A stretch of 64,000 bases of DNA from Tetraselmis striata (lineage: Eukaryota > Chlorophyta > Chlorodendrophyceae > Chlorodendrales > Chlorodendraceae). How positions within the stretch are numbered: the first letter of the stretch is position 1; every line of letters starts with the position of its first letter. The DNA is taken from assembly GCA_006384855.1 (NCBI GenBank), contig VCJN01001915.1, forward strand, positions 37,415 to 101,414, in the 5' to 3' direction. Below are positions 1 to 11,229 of the stretch, piece after piece. Position numbers and translations under genes: made by a program. Under the pieces are notes generated by a model. It ran no database searches. It was not told the origin of the DNA and worked only from the letters and a program-made list of their open reading frames with translations.

Positions 1-2262
1 AACACCCTGCAATGGGGCGGAAGTCGCCCGGTCCGCTGCCAACTTACCCTGCTCCGCCTCGGTCGTCGCGATTCCCGGAGTGCACCAGCGGGGGTCATTG
101 CTCCAAGTGGGGGTCGTGGAGGACACGCACGCGAAGTCGATCATGTAATCGCACGCCGCCCCCCCTCCCACCCCGCCAGCGTCAAGTCCGACGGCCGCGA
201 GCGGTCCGCTCGGCGCAGCCCACTCGTCTCAAGGGCCAAGTCGCCGGCTCCCGAGCGGTCCTGGTCAAGCACCGCCCCCGCATCAATTGCCACAGATGCC
301 CACAGATTCTTCAAAGCGGTATGCATGCGGTGCTTGTAGTTCGCTACGGGGCATATGGATAGATGATCCACGATGAAATCCGTAGCGCTCCGGTTCGAGC
401 CATCTGTAGAGCGAAGCCATACGGGATCGATACCACAAGTGGGGCCAGGGCAAGTGACAAGCGCGGAACCTCCGCGCGGGCAAAAAGGCCCAGTACCCGC
501 GCAGCGGCGGCCGAATAAGCAGCATGGGGAATCTTGCGGGCTGAGTCGTGATCCGACTGGAAAAGCGATAGGGAGCCCGGCCCGCACGCGATGTACATGC
601 GCAGTGTATCAAGTCGCGAGGCCGCGGCACCATTCCGCAGGAAGTTGAGATCGAGGGCCATGAAGTCACGCAAGCAAATCGCACGGCTGAGGTGGCGTTG
701 GACAACCATGGTCGTGGGTTGATCATCGGATGTCCCACCGCCCGAACCCGTACCCGAGGGCGGAGCAGTAGAACCTGGCAGCGATTATGGGAGGGCAACA
801 GTCGTTGCTGACGAAGGGTGTGCCACTACATGGCCAGGCGACGGTATCTTCAGAGCTACAAAAGCGCATGTAGTAACGGTATTGGCAGTACACGTACCAC
901 CGATAGGAAGCAATTGCTGGGCAGCAGAGGCGGCCTCACAAGTACCAACTCCAAGAGGAGTGGCCGTAAAAGGAGATGTGGTGACGTGCAGTCCTCCGCT
1001 AGTGCTCGTACCCGAACGGGTCGTAGTACCAGCTGCTGGATCCGATGCAGCGGTGGTCGTAGCATTACTGACCGTAAGTAACTCGAAGATCTCGTGGGCG
1101 TGCCCATACGCCGCGCGTGCGCGCCGCACATCTTCTTATTGCGGTATCGTGGTTAGGGCCCGTACAGTCTCGTACACGCGGCGCGTCTCACGCGCCCATG
1201 GCAAAGCACTCGTAGCCACAGACGACACCTCGGCGCGGGCCGCCTCGTATAAGGGGCCAAGGGCGGGCCCGTACTCCCGTACCAGCTTTGGCAGGACAAC
1301 CGATTGCGCGGAATAAAACGCCGCAGGGGCCTCGGATTGCAGCAAGACCAGATTCAGACCGCCGAAATCCGCGGGCATACTACTCGTCTGAACGATTGCA
1401 GCCTCCATGCGCAGTGTAGACTGGTCGCCTGCGTCCAGGCCAAGCAGCGAAAACGCAGCCGAAATGTTGGCGGCGTCCACGGCCTCTAAGAAAGGGTATG
1501 ACTCCGACGGCGGCATCATGCGGCTGAGGAAGCCAGTTCGCCGCACCGCGCATACGACCAGCAACCGCGTGCATGGCCCTATGGTGGCAGCCGTATCCCG
1601 ACGTGCCAAAGGAGGCGATGCGCTCCAACAGTGCGGCGTGGGCCTCCCGGCGCCGCCCCAACGCGCCGGTCATCCACTCGGGGTAATGGCTAATAGGAGC
1701 ACCCAGGTACACGGCGCCATCCTGGACAGGATCATCGGCCGGGGCCCGAAATCATCCCGGGGCTAACTTCTCCCGTACTGTCCGCAACCCGGACTCGCTG
1801 TCACAGGGGTAGGTGACGAACGTACCGCGTCTTTCTGTCCAGTACCACCAGTTCGACTTTGGAAAGCTCCGTGCAGTACTCGTCGAAAACGCGTGGAACG
1901 TGAGCCGCGGCAGTGGCCGCACCGCAATCATCCGCAAAAGCTCTGGCAAAAAGTATCAGCGGCGGTACGAGCCACAACCGCTTGCACCGGGCCCGCGATA
2001 GCGAGGCAGAAGAATAGCGGGGCCAGGACATCCCCCTGGCGTACACCCGTACGAGACTATAGGGTGGCGCGCAAAGCACCGGGATCACCCGGCGCGTAGT
2101 AGTACAGGTCGCTAGGGCGATCGTACCACATCTGGAAAACAGGTTTCAAAGTTGAGTCTGGTTTTGCCAAAAAGGTCGCGCAGGCTGTTTTACACGGTCA
2201 AGAGCCGAAATTGGCATGATGGTTTAGCGAAAGCGTGGAGGGAAAACGGAGTCAGGGGGGGG

Positions 2263-2448
2263 GCTGCGTGGAACGCAGCGAAAACTGGAAGATGGCAGGC
2301 TCGGCTGTTCTAGCTGCTTTTTTGTCTACTCGTGCTGCACCCAAAAAGGGCGCAACAACAGATGCCTAGTTCCTGTACCACTGAGCAGCACTTGTAGCTG
2401 AAAAGCGGTTAGGTCAAGGGAGCGAGGAAACCCCATAATATAGTTCAA
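2263..2448 (-). repeat. Internal copy (A2) of the 185-bp split direct repeat
   Basis: Nearly identical to 5177-5356 in the same orientation. Both contain GCTGCGTGGAACGCAG at one end and the GAGGAAACCCCATAA segment at the other. It abuts the B1 repeat at 2453-2477, so the junction reads as the two element ends joined, as expected of a circular intermediate's recombination site. Confidence 0.85.
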
Positions 2449-2454
2449 AACATT

Positions 2455-3679
2455 TCAAAATTGAGTCTGGTTTTGCCAGTCTTGAGCGAACGGAGAGAGC
2501 GGTGGATTGACGGAGAAGAGGTAGCGCCAAGTCATGAAGGAGGCACTGGGAAGTAAGGCCACCGCTGCGGAGTCCTGTTGGACTTGGAAGTGGCGTAGGG
2601 GGGCGATGTGTCCAAAGAAGAACCATGCGTCAGGTGAAGGAAGAACGTTGGGGTCGATGTAATCCAGAACGACGTCAGAGTTAGTGGCCCAACCGCCTTG
2701 GTAGCGAATGTGGGACAACGGCACACCGATGGCGTTCGCTGCAGAGGTTGCGCCCTTACGAAGACTGTGCGAGGTCCATGAGGTGCCAGCAGGGGGGGGA
2801 GCGTTGACTAGACGGACGACTGTGGACAGCCAGTCTGACATTGTAGCCGCAGTCCAAGGTTTTGACTGCTCATCCGAACTGACAGCCCAGAAGTTTGACA
2901 CAGCCAAGCCAACAGTAACCAGGGGGACTGACTGGACGTGGTCGAGGAAGTGGTGCAGGAGACGTGCCTTTCGGGGGTGCTCAGACACTGGAAGGAGAAG
3001 TACGCGTAGGTCGTCGGGTCCTCGTCGACCAGCGCGACCTTTCTCTCGGTACACTTGCAGGGTGATGTTGTAGTCGTCGACATGCACGTCTCGCACTCGA
3101 CAGGACACGCCAGTAAGGCCCCTGGCAAAGAACATAAAGTTGACAACCGAGGCCAGGAGGGCTCGGAAGTCGTGGTGGTACTCTGGGTAGGGACCAGTGA
3201 GACACAATCAGCTCGGCCTTTGTGACGAAGCGATAAGCTACATCCGCAGGCAGAGGGACACGCAAAGGGGCAGCGTCCAGTTGGCGCTAACGCAGCATCA
3301 GCCCACGCCTTGCTGAAGTTTGGTGTAGGCTGTCCTTGGCGATTGGGTCGAGGTTGTGCAGCTCGAAGAACGTGTTGATTGCAGACAGGTAAGGTTGCAG
3401 CGACTTAGTTAGCTGCGATGTGCCCCCGCTCGCCGATCCAGGCAACATACCGAACGACAGTAGCAGTAGTCGCCTCCAGCGGGCTGATGTTCTCGGAGTC
3501 GTGGCAGAACTCCGCGAACTGAGACAGCCGGCCGGCGTAATAGCTCTTGAGTGTCTGAGCGCTGAGGGAGCTGGAGAGTAGGTCGAGCGTCCGCTGGCCC
3601 AGCTCGTCTGACCCGAACGCGTCCTACAGCCGAGATCGCAATGAAGCAGCCCAGGGAGCGACAGCTTCGGGCTCGTCAA
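2455..3679 (-). pseudogene. Tyrosine recombinase (YR) of the DIRS-like element, frameshifted
   Basis: Integrase of the phage-integrase fold, predicted to join element and target by Tyr-mediated strand exchange. The core-binding part is visible around 3620-3300 (LSAQTLKSYYAGRLSQF, then SLQPYLSAINTFFELHNLDP) but changes frame near 3430 and has a stop near 3612. The catalytic part (3207-2455) carries the first Arg region (GVSCRVRDVHVDDY), the HxxR box (HSLRKGATSAA), the GGW following it, and the nucleophile candidate (VLDYID). Another frame change lies near 3200. All catalytic landmarks survive but the reading frame does not. The open C-terminal ORF of 250 codons overlaps the B1 repeat. Confidence 0.8.
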
Positions 3680-5095
3680 TCACGTAAGTGCGTCGTTTTA
3701 CTGACAGAGTTCCACCGGTATGACTACTGTTCGCAAAGTACTCGGCAGCATCAGTTAGGTTCCCGGCGGTTGGCCGGTAGCTGCTGGACAGGTTTGCAGT
3801 AGCATCGGTACGGGTTTGCGGGGCTAGGTTCAGGTAAGAGGGCCGCCCCGCGCGCCCTTCGCGCTCGTACGTAGCGCCTGTCACGCGCGTAACGTACCCG
3901 CGCGAAACTTGGTCGTTGCGAACCAGTTGTAACACGTAGTGTAACAACCGACGGACGCAGAGATGGGGTAAGGAAAGCGGTTGGTTGAGCCGCCATGTGC
4001 AGGTGTGCGGATGGTTGAGCCGCACTCGGCTGTAGCCGTGAGAAGCGCCGCACCGAGGAAGGTCTAAAGGAAGTCTGTAAGGTGGGGGGCCAGGTCCTGA
4101 CACGGGGCGCTCATCTCGCCGTTGAGCTGCAAGGGTGCGTCTTGCGGCGGTCACCGAAAGGTGGCCTCGCAAAGCTCCAGCAGCTCCGACGAAAGGCGCC
4201 CCACACCGTCACTCGTGCTCACCTTCGCGGCCACGCCCGCGTCCACCGCGACGTCCTCGCCCACGCCCGCGACCTGCAGCTGCAGCCGCCACTCAAGCAG
4301 TAGCGGTCGCTTTCGCGCTGCTGGCAACGGTCGCCTCGAAGACACGGCGCTCGTAGTCCCTCATGAGGTCCCCAAAAATCGCGGAACCCAGATGCTCCGA
4401 AGCAGGCTGAAAATGCTGGGCTCGCAGCACGTCCAGAACACCTTGGTCACCATGCACACGCTTGATCTCATTTAGCCTCCGCAGGAAGGCCAAACGAAAT
4501 CGAAACGCCTTGTCGATGGCCTCGGCGTGGTTCCGAGCTCTCGCGAGGTAGGGGGTGAAGTCCTGGATGGTGGCAGGGACGTAGGGCAGCAGCTCGTCGA
4601 GAGCCACGAAAAGCGCGGCCATGTGGACCCCGAAACACGACATCCACAATACTCCTCCTGGGCCGGCAGACGCCGGTCATCCTGCTTGAGGTACTCGTTC
4701 GTTAGGTCGGTGCTCAAGGGAAAGAGTCCATGCACTCGGCTGACCGGTCGAACGGCCTCATAACCAGACTCTGCTCTCTGCAGTAGTTCTGGCACCACGA
4801 GGTAGTCATCCTCGGCACTCACGGATTGTGCTCCGACACGGCCGCTCTGGGCTAGCTCTAGCAAGTCGGGGCGCTCCGCGGCTCCCCCGCTGCCTGTCGG
4901 CTGTCCCGCGATGCGCTGCCCGAAGCCGGAGCCATGTGCCCCTTCGCCATCAACAACGCCCTCACGAGCCGTCAATTGAGCTACAGCTGTAGCTAGCGCC
5001 CACACATCTGCTTGCAGCGACTCCAGCGTCGGCTCAGCGACGGGTTCTTCTCCATCTGACATGGTAACGCACGGACGTACGGACGAGAATATCAC
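3624..5095 (-). pseudogene. gag-like ORF and linker of the YR element
   Basis: The first ORF starts at 5095 and encodes an acidic N-terminus with a short heptad-like segment (LQADVWALATAVAQL). It shifts frame near 4650 into a second ORF (4649-4293) with a helical region (HAEAIDKAFRFRLAFLRRL). A further ORF (4172-3624) is rich in basic residues and Ser/Thr and leads into the recombinase. I recognise no domain by name. The position before the recombinase and the low-complexity coiled-coil character suggest the gag-like protein of DIRS-type elements. That function is inferred, not shown. Confidence 0.45.
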
Positions 5096-5176
5096 ACTCG
5101 GATGGCGAGCCGGGTGTGGTCTTTAACAACCTGGGGTGACCTTGCTCGCAACTGGTTACGAGACAGTTTTTACATC

Positions 5177-5356
5177 GCTGCGTGGAACGCAGCAAAAACT
5201 GGAAGATGGCAGGCTCAGCTGTTCTAGCTGCTTTTATGTCTACTCGTGCTGCACCCAAAAAGGGCGCAACAACAAATGCCTAGTTCCCGTACCACTGAGC
5301 AGCACGTGTAGCTGAAAAGCGGTTAGGTCAAGGGAGGAAACCCCATAAACTAGTTT
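5177..5356 (-). repeat. Terminal copy (A1) of the 185-bp split direct repeat
   Basis: Upstream terminus of the element as read on the minus strand. It differs from the 2263-2448 copy by scattered substitutions and one 4-bp gap (GAGCGAGGAAACC against GAGGAAACC). It is followed by AAAACAG and then by LINE A sequence. Confidence 0.85.
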
Positions 5357-7284
5357 AAAACAGATCAGGCCATGTAGCCGCGGGTGCTGAAGCAAGCCGT
5401 AAAGTATCGCACCCCGGGATACCTCATTGAAGGCATTCCGAATGTCCAAGAGTAGTAGTCCTTTCCCACACGCCCGCCGAAAAGCTGCAGCGCCACCCGC
5501 ATGCTCATATACGCCGTCTCACAGCCAGCTCCCGACTGAAAGCTGCGTTGCACCGGGCCCATGACCTGCCTCCCGCGCATCCGCACCCACTTGCCCCGGA
5601 GCGTGGGCGGAGGCCAGGCGCACCGGCACGGAGCCGACGCCGAGCGGGCGTACTCGCAGCGGCTCGCCGCTCTTTCCCCGCTCCTCGCGCGCGGCGGGGT
5701 CGTCCTTGTGGAGCGCAAAGACGGTGCCACTCGCCAAGAAAGCTGCGTACGCGAGTGGCACCGCCCCGCCATGCAGCGCGGTTCACCCACAGGCGCCAAG
5801 GTACGTCTAGGCCCCTGATGTGCTCCCAACGCCACCAGTCCACATGCCATGCGGAAAGGCGCGGGGTGCACGACGCAAAACCTGCCGCTGGTCCTCCCCC
5901 CACCGCCTAACCTCATCCGCATTGTCGCCTCAGGACGGCGGCGCCCGTTGCAGGTCCGGCGGTTCTTCGGGGGGAGAGTACTCCGGGCCAGTGGCAGCAG
6001 GTGGCGGATGGAGGGCATCGAGGGCAGGAGCGCCGCAGCGGCGTCAGACACCATGCCGAGGTCGGCAGTGTCCAGAGCTTGGCGAGCGCGGCGCAGCTCC
6101 TGCACAGCGGTGAGTTTCGCCGCCCGGCGGTGAGCATCCACCACCGCCGGCGGCACCCCATCCGCCGCAGCATCGGCGCCCCCTTCCGCATGCTCAGCAG
6201 AAGCCGCCCGCGCCCTCGCAGATCGCCGGCGCTTCCGTCGGCGGGCACTCCGAGATGTGGTCGTTGGCAGCTCACCCGCCTCCATCTGGTAATTATGTAA
6301 CTCGCCGCCATCCCGCGATTCGCGCCACAGTTGCTGCATCCCGCACACCGAGAAGCCGGCGCGCACAGCATCCCCTGCCTCTCACAGCCGCACTCGCCGC
6401 TCCGCCAATTTCCGCACAGCTGCGGGGCTGCTGGATGGGTAGGGTCGCGGTAGTGGCCCCGCAAATACGCAGACAGCGCCTTCGGCCCCGAAGGACCGGT
6501 CGTCGGTAGGAGGGAAGCGGTCGGCATAGGCCAGCGTACGGTCTAGCAGGGGGAAGAGGACAGGCCGAGCCGCGGGACAAACGCCGACAGCCGTGACCCG
6601 CAGCGGCGTACGGGGCATCTTGCGCTAGACGTCGTTTGTAGCGCACCACCGAGCGGTGGCCGCGAAAGCGGCATCATGGGCGGCTGAGGCAGCAGCCGGC
6701 GCGTGCTGGCGCTGCAGCGCCCGCACGCCAGCTGCCGACGCCGGGAGAGCCACACCGGGGAGCGAAGCCGTGGGAGGAGGGGGGATGCAGAACTCGCAGG
6801 TGGCGGCACGGGCCGCCGCTCGCGCGCCATGGAACACGTGGTGGCCCGAGCGCGGGGAGCCGGCTCGTGGGACGCACCGCACATACACAGAGGGGTCGAA
6901 AGTCGCAGCGTAGGCGAGGTGCATGGCAGCTACCGCCGGGTCGTCGGACTCCATCCCCTGGTCCACGTGCGTGCACAGGGGGGCTGGCCGCCGGTAGGTG
7001 CGTCCGCAACCGCCATCGCAACACCGGAACCGCCAGTCAACGCCCCCGCCGGGCGTCGACGACTGCACCCGCGGCATCGCGCCCACCACCACCGCCGCCC
7101 CCGCCGGGACCGCGACCCCCACGGGAGACACCCTAGCACAGGGGCCTGGAGGGGCCATAGGACGTCCCACGGTGCTGAACCCCCACCGGCCACACCACAG
7201 CGAGAAGCCGGGGGTCGGGGGAGGCTGTTATATGGCGGTTCATATGGCGCCCGAAAACTTTACACTAAAATCATGTAACCTCCG

Positions 7285-8090
7285 CAGCCTCGCTCAAATG
7301 TAATATCAGATTGGGTGCCCTGGGCAGTCCGTTGCCAGGGTATGTGCATGTATTTTTTCGGACAATTTTCCCCTGATGGAGCCAACGTCTGAATAAACCC
7401 GTGCAATCCATTTTTTGCTAAACCAAAAAAAAAAGATTTCCATAATTCCGAAATGAATGCTATGTGACTCCGACACAGCTGGCAGTTGCTTCGGCTGTCA
7501 TGATTTATCCCCGTTTCAATGATCTGAATTCCCATAGTAACTTAATCGTAGAGAGATATTTTTCCTCCGGCGCCCCTGCGCAGTCTGATAAATCCCCAAT
7601 TTTGTTTGTATCCGCATTTGGTGGTATTCTCCACAAGGTTCCCGCCCTTGTCTTGTGCAATCTACATTTACATATATCAAATGCCGAACTTGATGTGTTT
7701 TTGTCTCCCGACCTAGCTTGGGTGGTGTGGTACCCTTCCTAGGGTCATCATACCATGCCCTCAACTTGTGCTTCTCATCCGCCTAGGCCAATGCTACAGC
7801 CCCTAGGGCATGGTGCAGTTCTCATGCATGTTTACTAGTGCCGATGATTGTTGCTGAAATACACATTGATCTTCCCATTAATGCCCCAATTTAGGCCTTT
7901 TAGCCCTCCAGGTGTGCACTTCGGTATTGATGATGTTTCCAATATTTTTTATTATGTTCTTAGTCACTTGCCTTGCCTTGTGGCTAGACTTGCCGGGATA
8001 TATACGGACAAGAGAAAACGTTATATGTTTTCTACGTAGGGATGAATATCTAGGTGCAATGAATAATGTCATTGCCGTTTGTTGATCCTC
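7285..8090. other. AT-richer intergenic stretch
   Basis: Base composition drops relative to the flanking LINE. Only short ORFs without recognisable motifs are present. No gene, RNA or repeat structure could be supported here. Confidence 0.5.
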
Positions 8091-8111
8091 GTCTAAACAT
8101 GGCAATCAAGA

Positions 8112-9300
8112 TTGGGCGCAGGCACTGCGAGGGATGCAGCGCAGCGCCTTTTGGCGCCACATGGTGTGAGCGATTGGCGGGGGCGCGGGGTTGGAGGCGG
8201 TTCTCCGCTTTCTATGGTGGCGGCTATCCCTGCTTCCGTGCAGCAATATGTCCTTCGCTCGGTTGCTGCTCTTGGTTCCGCCACGCGGGTAGTTTTGTGT
8301 CACGAGAGGCTTGTGACCACGCACCCAAGGTCGTTGCGGGATTCTGCGAGAAATCGAGACATGGGCGATCAACGTGCCTGCCTCCGCCGTTGACTCCTAG
8401 TACCCCGGATACGTGTATCGAGTGGGACGTGCTAACATTCTTCGATGAATATTGGCATCGCCATCATCATGGGCACCAGACGATGCGTGATGGGAGCCGA
8501 CCTGCGTCCCCGGGTTATTTGTGGCATGCAATGTCCCAACTTGCGACAGACGTGCGTGAACTGGGAGTGCTCAAGCACGCCCATCATGTGTATGATGTGA
8601 GCGTCTTCAAATACATGATTGAGCGGTTATAAGCGTGACATGATTGAGCTTGGATACGTGGCGAGCGGAGCCGTGCCGTTAAACTACTACGCGACCTCGG
8701 CGGACGAGCTGGTGTAGTTCATGGATGGGCTGATCTCGCGGGCCGCCTCTGGCCTGGTGATCATTGCCGGGGGCATCGCGACGTTTCATCGTGCTGGATT
8801 TGTGGGAGACCACCGCCCGTGGCTTCGAAACTGGCACCATGGAATTAACAATTTTTCCTGATGCGTGGGTGTGTGGATCTGGTACGGGCGTGGAATGCAA
8901 TTGTTGCCGGTCGTTTTACCGCAGATGGCCGTGTTTTGTCGGAGCCTCGCTACGGCACCAAGGGCCCTCACATGGAACATGACCGCTCACATCAGCATCA
9001 TGGAGCCGGAGTAGCTAGTGCCCCCGGCAGCGAGTCGCTTTGCGTGCTCCGTCGTTTGGGCCGTTATGCGACTGTGATCATGGCTGACGCCGGGTGGCCC
9101 TTGGTCGACTTTTTGTCCCGTCCCCTGACGGTTGGACGCCCCGATGGGTTTCTTGCCCATGGCATGAGCAGTGCCGCTATCAATTTCCGATTCAATGGAC
9201 ACTTGCGTACCGCTGGTATGTACAAGGGCCACGCCTTGCACGGTGTGAAATAACGCGGCCGCTTGCAATATGATGTTGTGGTGGAAGTCGGGAGTGTTAC
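8112..9300 (+). pseudogene. Decayed Crypton-like tyrosine recombinase
   Basis: Three plus-strand segments in different frames line up in order with the layout of algal Crypton-like integrases. An N-terminal helical segment lies at 8112-8393. A core-binding-like segment at 8400-8632 reads DVLTFFDEYWHRHHHGH and then LWHAMSQLATDVRELG. A C-terminal segment at 8861-9290 reads FLSRPLTVG, MSSAAINFRFNGHLRTAGMY and GHALHGVK, followed by a stop and then RGRLQYD. The GHALHG...RGR part sits where the catalytic HxxR box is expected but is interrupted by the stop. The family match is from memory of conserved spacing, not a search. It is clearly non-functional if correct. Confidence 0.5.
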
Positions 9301-10527
9301 ACAGGTCCCCAATGGGCGCCACCGCCATGTAGAACAACATTGGCCTATGTGCACCCTACCCGCCATCGGGACCGGTCATTGCAAATGGATCTGGGCTTTG
9401 ATGATGAGGCTAACTCAGAGTCGCTAGACCTAGCCCCGTGATGCTTAGTGCGCTTCGCACCATTTTGTGATCCACTCGTTGTTTTCCCAATGCTCAACAT
9501 CGCTCCTAGTTTGGCTGGGACCTTAATCCTGCCTCGCGCGCCTTGCGCAGAACCCGTGAGCCTGGCTTGAATATCATCTGGTTTGCGCCGGCGGTGCCTT
9601 GCTTTGGCAACGTGAATGCGTCGTGGACTAGGAGGGCGCTGAGCATTATTGCCCGCCATCCCTACCACCCAGTCGGGCATGATGAGCACCGCGTCGGCGC
9701 GTTCGTTAATGATGTTTTGGATGTGCGGAAACGGTATATCCTGCTGCGTATATGACTGTTCATGGACTGGACATGACTGTTCATGGACATAAAGGTCACG
9801 ACATATGACATTTGTCATTTTATATGACATGACTAGATTGGCTGTTCATGGACATACGGGGGCGTATATGTGTATGTCATGCGCTCGTACTCGATCTCCG
9901 TGGTCCGCCTTGAGTGCGGTGACCACCTTGCTGCAGTCATGGAAGGGGCCGTGGTGGCCCTTTTGGATAACCATGAGGATCTCCATAATCTCAGCGACGA
10001 TCGGATCGAGACAATGGGCTTGGGGAGACGGAGGTGGCAACGCTGCGGAAAACAAGAAGAGGCAAGAGGTAGTCACGCATCCAAATCAAGCACACATGTA
10101 CAACGAGTTGGCATCAAATGGCGTGTCTAGCTTGTATGCAGTCACGGGAACCACATGGCGCAAGAAATACAAGACAAAAGGTGTGGGAGCGAACGAATAT
10201 TGCAAAATGATTGAGAATCTAATCGTTCCTGAAGGTAGTGTGCGGCCGCTCAGTGGCCACACTCCCGTGTCCTCAAAGGCACTTATGGGACATTAGATGC
10301 CCGCAGTGCCTTGGTGATCACATGTAGGGCCATGCAGTGGGAGAACGGCTGCGGTAAGCGTAGAACTTGAAGAGGGATTATGATTAGGTTCATCGCTTTT
10401 TGGCGCTTGTGACCTCCACTTTCCGGTAGTGAGTTAATGCAATGTCGCCGTATACCCTGAAGGGTAGCATGATGGTGACATCAAGGCCTTGGAGGGTTGG
10501 CTGTTGTGCGGAGCTAAGGTCACCACC
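9301..10527. other. Gene-poor stretch between two transposase remnants
   Basis: Holds short unrelated ORFs. A local direct repetition of TATATGACTGTTCATGGAC-like sequence occurs around 9750-9860. No coding region could be supported. Confidence 0.4.
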
Positions 10528-11229
10528 CTAACGTGATGTCTCAGTAGCATATCCGGATGATATGGTTCGGTGGCTGCCATGGTTGTCCATCAAGAGCATC
10601 ATGGGCGTCTCCGCCGACCTGCGTGCCGTTGTCATTGGCATAAACACCAGCTCCGCCCACTGCGTGAAGCTCTCCGTCCGCGCTTTTTTTGGACGGTGAC
10701 CTGGGTGTATAGAGCCGGCCAGTCTGAGCGATGCCACCATGAGAGGGTCGCTGACCCAATCCGGGGAGCACGTCTTCCCCTTCACAATGAAGAATGGATC
10801 CAAGTAGGTGTTGTCCGCGAATGCGGTGAGCAGGCATGTGAGGCTAAACCGGCACTCGTTGCCTTTGGCATGAGAGCGCATGGCACCTCGCATGGCCCAC
10901 ACTTGTGTCTTCTTTGAAAGGGGCTGAAGCCAAGTCATCTGGGTTGCATATATGTTGCTAGGTGGAAGGTTGGGATACTTCTCGAATACAGCCTTGAGCT
11001 GGTCATTGAAGTCCTTCACTACGGCGCTCTCTGGCACCTTCGCGCGGAGCGGGTCGAGATGGTCGACGAAGCGAGAGGAGAGGACATCACCATGGCGCTT
11101 GAAGAATCGGCGCGCCCACGTCCTGCTACTACGTCCGCTACTAAAGTCCCGCCATTTCTCAGATAGCCGTGTTTGCCAGTTGCCGGGGACAAACGAATCA
11201 TGTCGTTGATCTTGTAAAGCACATATCAT
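10528..11229 (-). pseudogene. pogo/CENP-B-like (Tc1-mariner superfamily) DDE transposase remnant
   Basis: A 233-codon open frame. The N-terminal part looks like a CENP-B type DNA-binding segment (WARRFFKRHGDVLSSR). The catalytic part has a strand where DDE_1 transposases carry the first Asp (NIYATQMTW here, against a usual N-x-DET), then PFFIVKGK, then the second Asp in LLMDNHGSH. The first catalytic Asp is therefore missing, and the third acidic residue lies beyond the end of the frame. It is a relic, not an active transposase. Terminal inverted repeats were not found by eye. Confidence 0.65.

Larger units (their letters stand above)
2143..5356 (-). mobile_element. Tyrosine-recombinase element with split direct repeats, inserted in LINE A copy 1
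   Basis: About 3.2 kb that is absent at the equivalent point of LINE A copy 2 (about 35,095-35,107). AAAACAG flanks it on both sides (2136-2142 and 5357-5363). A repeat of about 185 bp lies at 5177-5356 and again at 2263-2448, and a 25-bp repeat lies at 2453-2477 and at the far end, 2144-2168. Read on the minus strand the order is A1, ORFs, B1-A2, B2, the arrangement known from PAT/Kangaroo/Ngaro-type DIRS elements. The ORFs are a gag-like protein followed by a tyrosine recombinase, both broken by frameshifts. I find no reverse transcriptase or RNase H within it, so it is either a non-autonomous DIRS derivative or a distinct RT-less lineage. Confidence 0.75.
1..7280 (-). mobile_element. LINE family A, copy 1 (decayed, interrupted, runs off left edge)
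   Basis: Single-ORF non-LTR retrotransposon read on the minus strand from about 7280 down to position 1. It matches family A copy 2 at 33,646-40,453 over nearly its whole length, and it also carries 5' coding sequence that copy 2 lacks. The N-terminal part (about 7170-6625) has a C2H2-like finger (FRCCDGGCGRTY...CTHVDQ) followed by a Cys-rich stretch. The reverse transcriptase follows (DIRNAFNEVSRG near 5460-5425), then is broken at 5363 by a 3.2-kb insertion and resumes at 2142. After the RT come a CCHC knuckle and an endonuclease-like region (about 600-1). Several frameshifts and stops mean it is not a functional gene. The family assignment as a REL-type (R2/CRE-like) LINE is inferred from domain order. 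Confidence 0.8.

Noticed and set aside
12-648. Plus-strand ORFs over the left end of the window
   Set aside because: Shadows of the minus-strand LINE A C-terminal coding region, which matches copy 2 in sense.
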